From positions 42,697-106,696 of the forward strand of contig DAOTWA010000044.1 of the NCBI GenBank assembly GCA_034435955.1: a stretch of 64,000 bases of DNA. Reading direction: 5' to 3'. Under the pieces are notes generated by a model. The model did no database searches. It was given only the letters and a program-made list of their open reading frames with translations, and was not told where the DNA came from. Source of the stretch: DAOTWA01 sp034435955 (GTDB lineage Bacteria > Chloroflexota > Anaerolineae > Anaerolineales > Anaerolineaceae). The position numbers and the translations under genes are program-made. The first letter of the stretch is position 1, and every line of letters begins with the position of its first letter. Below, piece by piece: positions 33,836 to 41,873 of this stretch.

Positions 33836-35629
33836 CTAATAAACGCGTTCCTTCGGCTGATACTTGGTAATCACTACCGGCTTATAACCCAGGCGGATTT
33901 TGCCATCCTCCATCCAGGCCAGGGTGTGACGCAGCCAGTTCACATCGTCACGCTTGGGAAAGTCCTCGCGTGCGTGGGCGCCGCGGCTCTCTGTGCGGTT
34001 CAACGCGGAGATGGCCGTCACCTCAGCCAGATCGAGCAAATTGCCCAGCTCCCAGGTCGTCAGCAGTTCGGTGTTGTATATCTTGCCGCGGTCGGTGATG
34101 CGCACGCGCTTATAGCGCTCCTTGAGCTCCTTGATCTTATCCACCGCGTCCTCCAGGCCTTCTCCTGTGCGGAAGACACCCACTTTATCGAACATCTCGG
34201 TCTTCATTTCGTGCCCGATTTGAGCGGCCTTTTCATCGCCGTTGTTGTTGAGTAGTCTGTCGATTTGATCGCGGGCGCCTTCAGTGGGGTCGGCAGGCAG
34301 TGTTTGAAAAGCGGCTTCGCGCGCGTAATTGGCGGCATCGATTCCTGCGTGTTTACCGAAAACGATCAAATCCACCAGCGAATTGGTGCCCAGGCGATTG
34401 GCGCCATGCACCGAGACGCAGGCGCACTCCCCGGCGGCGTAAAGGCCGGGCAGCACGGTGTTGTTCTCATCAATGACCACACGCCCATATTTATCAGTCG
34501 GGATGCCGCCCATGGCATAGTGGGCGGTTGGCTGCACCGGCATGGGCTGCTTCACCGGGTCGACGCCGAGGTACGTCTTGCAAAAGTCGACGATGTCAGG
34601 TACTTTGCTCAGGATCTCATCGCCTGTGACGCGGTAAGGCGAGCCGTCCGGTCGCGTGCGCCCGTCGATCTCGGCGTACTTGTTGACCGTCTCCGGACGT
34701 ACGTCCAGGTAAAGGAAATTCTTCCCATTGATCCCGCGCCCCTCTTTCATTTCGAGATACATGGCCCGGCTGACCACATCGCGCGAGGCCAGGTCCTTCA
34801 CATGCGGGGCGTAACGCTCCATGAAGCGCTCACCCTTGCCGTTGATCAGCACGCCGCCTTCGCCGCGCACCGCCTCGGTGATCAGGATGCCCAACCGATA
34901 GACGCCCGTCGGGTGAAATTGGAAGAATTCCATGTCTTCGAGCGGGATTCCATGCCGCAAGCACAGGGCCACCCCATCGCCGGTAAAAGCATAGGCGTTT
35001 GAGGTAATCTCCCAGATACGACCGAAGCCCCCGGTGGCCAGAATCACCGCCTTGGCGTGGAAGACATGCAGCTCGCCTGTGGCAATCTCCAGGGCCACCA
35101 CGCCGGCTGTCGCCCCATTGACCAGCAACAGGTCGAGCACCTGGAATTCGTCGAAAAATTTGGTCTCGTTCTTGATGCACTGCTGATACAGGGTCTGCAG
35201 GATCATGTGACCGGTGCGATCGGCGGCGTAGCAGGCCCGGCGGACCGGTTTACCCGTGACGTTATTGGTATGCCCGCCGAAGGGGCGCTGATCGATCCGG
35301 CCATCCGGTGTGCGCGAGAAGGGAAAGCCCATGTGTTCGAGGTCGTAAATGGATTGGACAGCCTCGTTGCACATGAACTCGATCGCATCCTGGTCGCCGA
35401 GGTAATCACTGCCTTTCACGGTATCGAAGGTGTGCCACTCGGCGTGATCCTCCTCGATATTGCCCAGGGCTGCACCGATGCCGCCCTGCGCCGCTCCAGT
35501 ATGAGAGCGCATTGGGTACAGCTTGGAGACGACCGCCGTTTTCGCGCCGCGCGAGGCATAAAGAGCCGCCATCAACCCGGCGCCGCCCCCACCGACGATC
35601 ACAACATCGAACTGGTGTGTCTGGGTCAT
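33836..35629 (-). CDS. sdhA: Succinate dehydrogenase flavoprotein subunit
   Basis: The 597-residue catalytic subunit oxidises succinate to fumarate. It begins with an FAD-binding Rossmann motif VIVGGGGAGLMAAL. The His that carries covalent FAD lies in MRSHTGAAQGGIGAALGN, and the active-site residues include HPTGVYRLGILITEAVRGEGG with the catalytic Arg region. The capping domain and C-terminal helical domain (ESRGAHAREDFPKRDD) are typical. It lies 14 bases upstream of sdhB and 49 bases after sdhD. Confidence 0.97.
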   Translation of the reverse strand: MTQTHQFDVVIVGGGGAGLMAALYASRGAKTAVVSKLYPMRSHTGAAQGGIGAALGNIEEDHAEWHTFDTVKGSDYLGDQDAIEFMCNEAVQSIYDLEHMGFPFSRTPDGRIDQRPFGGHTNNVTGKPVRRACYAADRTGHMILQTLYQQCIKNETKFFDEFQVLDLLLVNGATAGVVALEIATGELHVFHAKAVILATGGFGRIWEITSNAYAFTGDGVALCLRHGIPLEDMEFFQFHPTGVYRLGILITEAVRGEGGVLINGKGERFMERYAPHVKDLASRDVVSRAMYLEMKEGRGINGKNFLYLDVRPETVNKYAEIDGRTRPDGSPYRVTGDEILSKVPDIVDFCKTYLGVDPVKQPMPVQPTAHYAMGGIPTDKYGRVVIDENNTVLPGLYAAGECACVSVHGANRLGTNSLVDLIVFGKHAGIDAANYAREAAFQTLPADPTEGARDQIDRLLNNNGDEKAAQIGHEMKTEMFDKVGVFRTGEGLEDAVDKIKELKERYKRVRITDRGKIYNTELLTTWELGNLLDLAEVTAISALNRTESRGAHAREDFPKRDDVNWLRHTLAWMEDGKIRLGYKPVVITKYQPKERVY

Positions 35630-35678
35630 TACCTCACTCCCAATTTATATTGTGGTTCATATTGAAGGCGAATCCCGG

Positions 35679-36065
35679 CTATCGCACGCCGCCGATGATC
35701 GCCGTCCCGCCAATGGCGGTGATCACCGCCCAAACGATGAAGATGATCCATCCGAAGGTCTGCCGTGCGCGCAGGGCGGGGAACCAATCAGCCAGCACCT
35801 GGCGCAGCCCGTTCATGCCGTGGGCAAAGGTGAACGCTAATAGCAGCACATCGTATACCCGCCAGAACAGGGTCGCCCAACGTAAGGCGACATAATTGAG
35901 GTCGATGCGGTACACTCCCACCAGCACGTCCTGGATGAGGACATGCCCCCATGCCAGCGGTATTAAAAGGATCGCACTGTAACGCATCCACTTCCATGCC
36001 ACCGATTCGTAATTTTGCCGGACAGCTACGCGTCTTTCCCTGACCGTCGTCGTGGTCGTCGTCAT
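35679..36065 (-). CDS. sdhD: Succinate dehydrogenase membrane anchor subunit
   Basis: The 128-residue protein has three predicted helices and a Thr-rich basic N-terminus. WGHVLIQDV and FAHGMNGLRQVLADW supply candidate haem b ligands; the HG(M/V)NGLR motif recurs in the other anchor subunit, which suggests common descent. The protein anchors SdhAB and forms the quinone site. It starts 13 bases after the sdhC stop. The C/D assignment is by order only. Confidence 0.88.
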   Translation of the reverse strand: MTTTTTTVRERRVAVRQNYESVAWKWMRYSAILLIPLAWGHVLIQDVLVGVYRIDLNYVALRWATLFWRVYDVLLLAFTFAHGMNGLRQVLADWFPALRARQTFGWIIFIVWAVITAIGGTAIIGGVR

Positions 36066-36078
36066 GCCTCGCCTCCCG

Positions 36079-36495
36079 TTATAGCGCCAGACCGAAATTG
36101 TTTTGCAGGATGTGCAGCAACATGATCACGGCTGCGGGGATGAAAAGCACCAGCGAAATCCCCAGCGTCCAGCGCGCCGAGGCGCGTTCATCGGGGATGT
36201 TCCAATACTTAGGCCAAAACATGTCGAAGGCGGCGATGCGCAGGCCGTTTACGCCATGAAAGATCACACAGAATACCAGCACGATCTCGCCCAGGCCAAA
36301 CCAGGTGTTGCGATATAGGGCGATGGCGTGATCGTACAGGCTAGGGAAGAAATATACGGTTGAGGTATCGAGGATGTGGATGGTGAGGAATAACAGCGTG
36401 CCTAATCCGGTGAAGCGGTGTAACAGATAATTGACTTGCCCTTCACGGCCGCGGTAGGTCACATAGCCGGTGGCAGTGGTCCTTAAATTAGCCAT
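36079..36495 (-). CDS. sdhC: Succinate dehydrogenase cytochrome b556 subunit
   Basis: The 138-residue membrane subunit has three helices. YLLHRFTGLGTLLFLTIHI is the family HRxxG motif for quinone/haem binding, and FHGVNGLRIAAFD adds a second conserved His. It heads the sdhCDAB operon. AAGGAGG precedes its ATG (36493-36495). A 14-bp perfect palindrome about 30 bases upstream may be an operator. Confidence 0.92.
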   Translation of the reverse strand: MANLRTTATGYVTYRGREGQVNYLLHRFTGLGTLLFLTIHILDTSTVYFFPSLYDHAIALYRNTWFGLGEIVLVFCVIFHGVNGLRIAAFDMFWPKYWNIPDERASARWTLGISLVLFIPAAVIMLLHILQNNFGLAL

Positions 36496-36522
36496 AAACG
36501 ACCTCCTTAGGTATCTCGGACG

Positions 36523-36536
36523 GCTAAAATTTTAGC
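36523..36536. promoter_or_regulatory. 14-bp perfect palindrome upstream of sdhC
   Basis: GCTAAAATTTTAGC lies 28 bases upstream of the sdhC start codon, between sdhC and the divergent membrane-protein gene. Such a palindrome could bind a dimeric regulator; a chance AT-rich match is the alternative. Confidence 0.4.
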
Positions 36537-36682
36537 ACCATTTTATCGACAAAGCCACTCAAAAAGGGATAATAACTGCTGTCTTTCCTTTTCCGCTGCT
36601 TTCAGACATGGTAAGATAAACCTGTCGCCGGATGCACATCTGACCTGTCTGCCGATATCGCGGCACCTTCTGGAGGGAATCA

Positions 36683-37603
36683 ATGCGTAGGCTGTTGGCG
36701 CTGATCATCATCGGGTTGCTGGCGTTTATGCCCCAGGCCGTCCTGGCCCAGAACGACCTCACCCTCGACCATGTCGAAGTCGACCTCTGGCCAGAATATG
36801 ACCGCCCCGCCATGTTGGTGATCTATCAGCTTTTCTTGCCCTCGAGCACTAATCTGCCTGTCAACCTGACAGTACAGATCCCTTCCTCGGTAGGGGACCC
36901 AACCGTGGCGGTCAGGGAGGCGGATGGAATGCTCTACACGATGACGTTTACCCGCACGGTAAAAGGCGACACCGCCGAAATCAATTTCACCGCTACCAGC
37001 CTGGAAGCGCGCGTCGAATATTACGATACCAGCCTGATCGGAAAAACCCCCCACCGCAGTTATACCTTCACCTGGCAGGAGAACTATCCCGTCAACTCGC
37101 TGACCATTCAAGTTCAGCAACCCGTTGATGCCACCAACCTGACCATCCTTCCGAGCCTTGGCACCGCCATCCCCGGCGAAGGCGGCTTGTATTATTACAC
37201 CTCCATGGTCGGTTCCGTGCCGGCTGGCAACGCCTTTTCGGTGAAAGTCGATTACGACAAATCGAGCTCACGACTGAGCGCCGAGACGATCAACGTGCAA
37301 CCGAGCGGTCCCATTGATGAAAGCACTTCTGGTCGCATCACCCTAACCGCCGTATTGCCCTGGGTGTTGGGCGGGTTGGGTCTGCTGCTCATCGTCGGCG
37401 GATGGTGGGCGTTCAGACGCAGCACACATTTGCCCGGCGACCTCCAAGGCAGGCGGCGCCACGTTGCCAAATCCCAGAACCCCCCTCTTGCGGCCGACGA
37501 GGCAGGCGGCGCGCTCTATTGCCACCAGTGCGGCAAGCGCGCCGAACCGGGCGATTTGTTCTGCCGCGCCTGTGGAACCCGCCTACATCAGCCGGATGAA
37601 TAA
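36683..37603 (+). CDS. Secreted-domain membrane protein with C-terminal zinc ribbon
   Basis: The 306-residue protein starts with a signal peptide (about 1-22, ending VLA). It continues with a roughly 190-residue beta-rich extracytoplasmic domain, a single membrane helix (about 225-247, TAVLPWVLGGLGLLLIVGGW), a basic linker, and a cytosolic C-terminal zinc ribbon: CHQCGKRAEPGDLFCRACG. The ribbon is of the zinc-ribbon-2 type, often found on protein-binding domains. No enzyme motif is seen. The topology suggests a bridge between an external sensor or adhesion domain and a cytosolic partner. AGGGAA precedes the ATG. It is divergent from sdhC. Confidence 0.72.
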   Translation: MRRLLALIIIGLLAFMPQAVLAQNDLTLDHVEVDLWPEYDRPAMLVIYQLFLPSSTNLPVNLTVQIPSSVGDPTVAVREADGMLYTMTFTRTVKGDTAEINFTATSLEARVEYYDTSLIGKTPHRSYTFTWQENYPVNSLTIQVQQPVDATNLTILPSLGTAIPGEGGLYYYTSMVGSVPAGNAFSVKVDYDKSSSRLSAETINVQPSGPIDESTSGRITLTAVLPWVLGGLGLLLIVGGWWAFRRSTHLPGDLQGRRRHVAKSQNPPLAADEAGGALYCHQCGKRAEPGDLFCRACGTRLHQPDE

Positions 37604-37623
37604 AAAAGCCACCTAATGGTGGC
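37602..37623 (-). terminator. Intrinsic terminator of the NTF2-like gene
   Basis: Read on the minus strand, GCCACC-ATTA-GGTGGC is followed by TTTTTT. It sits just beyond the stop of the plus-strand zinc-ribbon gene and terminates the converging minus-strand gene. Confidence 0.8.
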
Positions 37624-37656
37624 CGGGTCAGGTCGTTTTCCCCGCTCTATTTGGCG

Positions 37657-38025
37657 TCAACTATTGGTGATTTCCGCTGGAGAAAAGTGCGCGTGGAGGA
37701 TCTTCCACGCGTCATCGATTTTTAGAAACAGGAAGCTCATCTGGCGAGTTTCACTGCGATCCTTCTGAACGGTTTCCCTCAAGCAAACGCTGTATCCTAC
37801 TGAAGGGGTAAATAGATAAATGCCAGCCGGGCAGAGGCGCATGTTCGATCCGGCTGCCAATGGTTCGATGTCGACGATGTCAGAACTGCCTGTCGCGCCA
37901 TCCTCTCCAGAAGGCCCCTCCCTCAGAAATAAACTTTCCATCAGATCATGATCGGAGCTCTTGATCGCCCGCTCGAATTCAGCGAGAACCCCTAACATAC
38001 GCTGCTTTTCAACCGTCTCGTCCAT
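37657..38025 (-). CDS. SnoaL/NTF2-like small protein
   Basis: The 122-residue protein has the pattern of SnoaL-like or DUF4440 ketosteroid-isomerase-fold proteins: an N-terminal helix pair (LGVLAEFERAIKSSDHDLM), then beta strands, ending RQMSFLFLKIDDAWKILHAHFS, a typical closing sheet. Members often bind small hydrophobic ligands, and many have no known function. A terminator lies beyond its stop. The start ATG (38023-38025) follows GAGGCC, a weak site. It is flanked by unrelated genes. Confidence 0.7.
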   Translation of the reverse strand: MDETVEKQRMLGVLAEFERAIKSSDHDLMESLFLREGPSGEDGATGSSDIVDIEPLAAGSNMRLCPAGIYLFTPSVGYSVCLRETVQKDRSETRQMSFLFLKIDDAWKILHAHFSPAEITNS

Positions 38026-38376
38026 GTTGGCCTCTCATTTTGTATTCCCTGCTCGGGTATCCTTTCCAGTTCGGCAGGTAGACGGCCCCCCTCGACAACC
38101 CGCACCCTCCCTTCCCTGATCGTGACCGCTGTGTCCAGGCAATCTTCATGCGTATTTCCTGAATTTTGAATAAAACCTCTTGATTTCTGACAATATTGTA
38201 CAGCAACGGAGGAGGGTTTTCAATCCGTATTTTTGGATCAGTCAAAAAACTTACCGGCTTGCCTCATCGACCGCCTGGACTATATAATATGGTTGCTGCC
38301 ATTTTCACTCTTCCAGAGTGAGAAATGGTCTTTCAACAAGATGATATCCCCTATGATATGATGAGGAGGTTAACGC
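38026..38376. other. Intergenic region with promoter and leader hairpin for the aldo/keto reductase
   Basis: The right half carries TTGCCT (38259-38264) and TATAAT (38283-38288) with an 18-base spacer. In the leader at about 38298-38327 there is a hairpin CCATTTTCACTCT / AGAGTGAGAAATGG with a single bulge and a TCC loop. The left half (38026-38250) has an open minus-strand frame without a convincing start, which I do not count as a gene. Confidence 0.5.
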
Positions 38377-39360
38377 ATGCAATACCGTCAGTTAGGGCGC
38401 ACGGGTTGGTCTGTTTCCTCAATCAGCATCGGAACCTGGGCTATGGGGGGCGATTGGGGCAGTGTAGACGACGAGGAATCCATGCGCGCCTTACACCGCG
38501 CGCTGGACCTGGGAGTGAACTTCTTTGACACGGCCGATGTCTATGGGGATGGCCGCAGTGAGCGGCTGCTCGCCCGACTTAAGCGCGAAAGCCGCCAGAC
38601 TTTCTACGTGGCCACCAAAGCCGGCCGTCGGCTGAACCCTCACGTTGCTTCGGGATACAACCGTGCGAATTTGACTGCGTTCGTCGAGCGCAGCCTGAGA
38701 AACCTGGAGACAGACGCGATCGATCTGCTCCAGCTCCACTGCCCTCCTAGCGAGGTTTACGACAATCCCGAAGTTTTCGGCATACTCGACGACCTGGTGG
38801 CGCAGGGCAAGGTGCGCTACTACGGGGTGAGCGTGGAAAAAATTTCCGAGGCGCTGAAGGCTATCCAGTACCCCAACGTCCAATCAGTACAGATCATCTT
38901 CAACATCTTCCGCCAGCGCCCGGCCGAGGAATTCTTCCCCGAGGCAAAACGCCGCAATGTCGGCATCCTTGCGCGCGTTCCGCTGGCCTCTGGCCTGTTG
39001 ACCGGCAAGATCACCTCGCAGACCCAATTCTCCATGGACGATCACCGCAATTTCAACCGCTATGGAGATTCCTTCGACGTCGGTGAGACGTTTTCGGGCG
39101 TGGACCTCGAAGCCGGCCTGCGCGCAGTGGAAGAGCTGCGTCCATTGGTGCCGCAGGGGATGACCATGGCGCAGTTCGCCTTACGCTGGATCCTCATGTT
39201 CGAAGAGGTCACCTGCGCCATCCCTGGCGCAAAGACCGTACGCCAGGTGGAAGACAATGTCGCCGCCGCCAACCTTTCTCCACTGAGCGATGAGACCATG
39301 GCCCGCGTACGCGCCATCTATGACCGCCACATTCGGCCGCTTGTGCACCACCGCTGGTAG
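38377..39360 (+). CDS. Aldo/keto reductase (YajO/voltage-gated channel beta-like)
   Basis: The 327-residue barrel oxidoreductase has the full AKR tetrad: Asp in FFDTADVYGDGRSE, Tyr in the same segment, Lys in YVATKAGRRL and His in LLQLHCPPSE. The NADPH pocket reads YGVSVEKISE and CAIPGAKTVRQVEDN, including the IPG motif. It is larger than the other AKR in this window. GATGAGGAGG precedes the ATG, and an upstream promoter with a leader hairpin drives it. It lies 45 bases before a membrane-protein gene. Substrate is unknown. Confidence 0.93.
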   Translation: MQYRQLGRTGWSVSSISIGTWAMGGDWGSVDDEESMRALHRALDLGVNFFDTADVYGDGRSERLLARLKRESRQTFYVATKAGRRLNPHVASGYNRANLTAFVERSLRNLETDAIDLLQLHCPPSEVYDNPEVFGILDDLVAQGKVRYYGVSVEKISEALKAIQYPNVQSVQIIFNIFRQRPAEEFFPEAKRRNVGILARVPLASGLLTGKITSQTQFSMDDHRNFNRYGDSFDVGETFSGVDLEAGLRAVEELRPLVPQGMTMAQFALRWILMFEEVTCAIPGAKTVRQVEDNVAAANLSPLSDETMARVRAIYDRHIRPLVHHRW

Positions 39361-39405
39361 CCTGGCGGAGAATTTTAGGTCCTGTTTTCAAACGGAGGAC
39401 GGTAG

Positions 39406-40077
39406 ATGAACGCAAAAGAGAGTCGTTGGGGCGCCAATTTGATTATCGGCGTGGTCCTCGTGGCGCTGGGAGCCATTTTCTTGCTGGCGGAGTTGTTGAA
39501 CGTCAGCCTGGGACGCTTTCTGTGGCCGTTTTTCATCATCATCCCCGGATTGGCTTTCTTCGTCGGCATGGCTTCGGGAGGGAAATCGACTGCGCCATTG
39601 GCCATTCCTGGCAGCATCATCACCATGGTCGGTTTGATCCTCCTCTTTCAGAGCGTCACCGGGTTATGGGCGTCGTGGGCCTACGTTTGGACGTTAATCT
39701 TCCCCGTCTCCGTTGGAATCGGGCTGTGGATCAGCGGATCATGGATGGGCGATGAAAGCCAGAAACGCGTCGGCCGGGTGATGGCCGGCATCGGGGTGAT
39801 TCTCTTCATCGTGTTTGGCACCTTCTTCGAACTGGTGCTCGGCATTAGCGGCGCTCGCGGCCGTTTGGTTGGGCGCATTTTCTGGCCACTGGCTCTGATA
39901 GCCCTGGGCCTGTACATTTTGCTCGCGCGTGGCGGGCGCCGTCCCGCGGCTCAGCCCCCTTCCGCCCCGCCGGTCGTTGACGTGAAACCAACCCAGCCAA
40001 CGCCCCCCGCTGGACCGCCTGCCGAACCCCCCGTCGAGCCACCGCCGCAGAACAGCGACATCCCGCCCGCCTCTTGA
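39406..40077 (+). CDS. LiaI/DUF5668-like multi-pass membrane protein with proline-rich tail
   Basis: The 223-residue protein has six or so hydrophobic helices in hairpin pairs (NLIIGVVLVALGAIFLLAEL first). Its architecture resembles the first gene of the PspC operon at 8.5-9.2 kb. After the last helix it ends in a cytosolic Pro-rich tail of about 40 residues (PPSAPPVVDVKPTQPTPP and on). No enzymatic motif is present. A role in envelope homeostasis is inferred from similarity to that operon. It starts 45 bases after the AKR stop, so co-transcription is likely. GGAGG precedes its ATG. Confidence 0.72.
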   Translation: MNAKESRWGANLIIGVVLVALGAIFLLAELLNVSLGRFLWPFFIIIPGLAFFVGMASGGKSTAPLAIPGSIITMVGLILLFQSVTGLWASWAYVWTLIFPVSVGIGLWISGSWMGDESQKRVGRVMAGIGVILFIVFGTFFELVLGISGARGRLVGRIFWPLALIALGLYILLARGGRRPAAQPPSAPPVVDVKPTQPTPPAGPPAEPPVEPPPQNSDIPPAS

Positions 40078-40105
40078 AATATCCACTTCGCCAGGGCCGG
40101 CGTCC

Positions 40106-40135
40106 TTCGCAAGGCGCCGGTCTCCGTGCTATAAT
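40106..40135 (+). promoter_or_regulatory. Probable tRNA promoter
   Basis: TATAAT (40130-40135) lies 10 bases before the tRNA 5' end, with TTCGCA (40106-40111) 18 bases upstream of it. The -10 is perfect and the -35 is partial. Confidence 0.55.
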
Positions 40136-40145
40136 TTGACCCGGC

Positions 40146-40219
40146 GCCCCAGTAGCTCAACAGGACAGAGCAAGGCACTCCTAACGCTTAGGTTGGGGGT
40201 TCGACTCCCCCCTGGGGCA
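40146..40219 (+). tRNA. tRNA-Arg (anticodon CCT)
   Basis: The 74-base sequence folds as a full cloverleaf. The acceptor stem GCCCCAG/CTGGGGC has discriminator A, and the D arm is GCTC/GAGC. The anticodon stem AGGCA/CGCTT includes one G-T pair and one A-C mismatch next to the loop. The loop is CTCCTAA with anticodon CCT, followed by a five-base variable loop and the T arm GGGGG-TTCGACT-CCCCC. CCA is not encoded. It decodes AGG arginine codons. The mismatch at the base of the anticodon loop is unusual but tolerable. A strong terminator lies about 77 bases downstream. Confidence 0.95.
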
Positions 40220-40637
40220 CACAACGCAACTGTAACCAAATTGAAACGATTTCCCTATTGCACACGGCGCCAAATTCTGGTAATATAATTACAGGCGAAC
40301 GCTTGGGTGCCCCCCTCACCCAGGCGTTCGTCACTTTTTGCGCCCGAGAATGGGGGATATTTCTAATACAGGAGGTTTGCTTCGACTTCGGAATCGGGCA
40401 TAATTGAGCCGAAAGACATATAATATTTCATGGGAAAACCCACTTTAAGTGGAGTATATGTAAATATTCCACTGTAAGCCACTTGTTCTTCAGGAACGAT
40501 CCAGAGCCGGCAGGGAGCGGGCGAGAGCCCCATGAATGGTTCCAGGTTTATCTGTCGAATCGAGCTCGATCCCAACCCGCCGCCTGGCGACCAGATCCGA
40601 TTGAAAGAAATCGTCATCGATAACTCTTAAAAAACCT
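40220..40637. other. Intergenic region between tRNA-Arg and a glycosyltransferase
   Basis: After the tRNA terminator the remaining 300 bases have lower GC. Two short frames compete: an 84-residue minus-strand frame (40363-40617) and a plus-strand frame ending RLKEIVIDNS at about 40629. Neither has a convincing start or family match. A plus-strand AGGAGG at about 40371 is followed by only a very short frame. It could be a relic gene. Confidence 0.4.
40296..40340 (+). terminator. Strong hairpin terminator downstream of tRNA-Arg
   Basis: A 14-bp stem (CGAACGCTTGGGTG with its complement, one T-G wobble) around a CCCCCCT loop is followed by TCACTTTTTG. A TATAAT at 40284-40289 lies immediately upstream, so a very short separate transcript starting here is also conceivable. 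Confidence 0.75.
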
Positions 40638-41822
40638 ATGAAAGCCCTCTTCACAGTCCAGCCGACGTTCGGGCATTTCCATGCCATGGTGCCGCTGGCC
40701 CAGGCGTTAACCGAGCACGGGCACTGGGTCGCGTTCGCCACCGGGAGGAGCTTCGGTCCTGTGATCCGGCAAGCGGGATTCGCGCACTTCCCTTGCGGGC
40801 TGGATTTCGATGGATCAAAGGATATCCTCGAAGCTCTGCCGGAATGGGGATCGATTCAGGCTGCCGCGCCGCCGGATACCGGACTGCAGCAGCTTCATGG
40901 CTTCGTCCGCGGGTTGGCGCCCCGGATGGCGACCGATCTGATCTCGCTGGTCGAATCCTGGCGTCCGGACGTCATCGTGCGCGATCCGCTGGAGTTCGGC
41001 GGCTACATCGCGGCCGAGCGAGGCGGCCTGCCTCACGCTACCATCCTGTGGGCCACCTACATCTCTGCCAGGGCCCTGTGTCCGCATGCCCTCGAGGAGT
41101 TGCGCAGCCAATTCGGCTTGCCGGCAAACCCGGAAAGAGACACGTTGGACCGCTATCTGGCCTTCGACTTCATGCCGCCCTCCTGGACATTCCCCGGCAT
41201 GCCTTACCCGCCGGTGACGCACCGCTTTGGCGCTACACCATTTGATCTCAGCGGGCCGGATGGGCTCCCGGATTGGATCGAACACATCCCGGATGGGCCA
41301 ATCGTCTACGCCACCCTGGGCACCACCTTCAACCGTGCAACTGACACTTTCCGCGCTATCCTGGACGCTTTCCGTGAGCTCGATGCCAACCTGCTTCTCA
41401 CCGTTGGTCGTTGGATGGATCCGGCGGCATTCGGCCGGCAGCCTGATCACATCCGTATCGCGCAGTACATCCCGCAGTCGCTGCTCTTGCCACGCTGCTC
41501 TGCGATCATCTTTCACGGCGGGTACAACACGCTGATGTCCGCCCTGTGGCAAGGGCTGCCTGTAGTGGTCATGCCGCAGGGAGGCGGCGACCAGCAGCCT
41601 ACCGGCTGGCGTTGCGCCAGCCTGGGCATGGGCGTCTTGTTGGAAGACAACCCGCCCGACGCGGAGGCGATCCGTGACGCAGTGCGCGGCGTGCTCGAGC
41701 AGCCTGGTTACCGCATGAAGGCGCAGAGTCTCCAGCGCGAGCTCCGTGCGCTGCCGCCGCTGAGTGAGGCGGTCTACCGCCTGGAACGCCTGGCCAGAGA
41801 GCGCGTGCCGCAGCTCGTTTAA
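40638..41822 (+). CDS. UDP-glucuronosyl/MGT-like glycosyltransferase (GT1)
   Basis: The 394-residue GT-B enzyme begins MKALFTVQPTFGHFHAMVPL, the acceptor domain of macrolide/flavonoid glycosyltransferases. It ends with the donor domain, where IIFHGGYNTLMSALWQGLPVV and MPQGGGDQQPTGWRC match the nucleotide-sugar binding signature of GT1. It probably glycosylates a small hydrophobic acceptor such as a lipid, carotenoid or polyketide. It converges on the class V aminotransferase. No partner gene identifies the acceptor. The start is ATG 40638, with no strong Shine-Dalgarno sequence. Confidence 0.9.
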   Translation: MKALFTVQPTFGHFHAMVPLAQALTEHGHWVAFATGRSFGPVIRQAGFAHFPCGLDFDGSKDILEALPEWGSIQAAAPPDTGLQQLHGFVRGLAPRMATDLISLVESWRPDVIVRDPLEFGGYIAAERGGLPHATILWATYISARALCPHALEELRSQFGLPANPERDTLDRYLAFDFMPPSWTFPGMPYPPVTHRFGATPFDLSGPDGLPDWIEHIPDGPIVYATLGTTFNRATDTFRAILDAFRELDANLLLTVGRWMDPAAFGRQPDHIRIAQYIPQSLLLPRCSAIIFHGGYNTLMSALWQGLPVVVMPQGGGDQQPTGWRCASLGMGVLLEDNPPDAEAIRDAVRGVLEQPGYRMKAQSLQRELRALPPLSEAVYRLERLARERVPQLV

Positions 41823-41873
41823 GATCTCTGCCAATGGACTTTATCAACAAATGGCTGAATTGGCCCTGACTCT

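Noticed and set aside
38009..38245. 78-residue minus-strand frame upstream of the aldo/keto reductase
   Set aside because: It overlaps the NTF2-like gene start, has no convincing start, and is basic and low-complexity.
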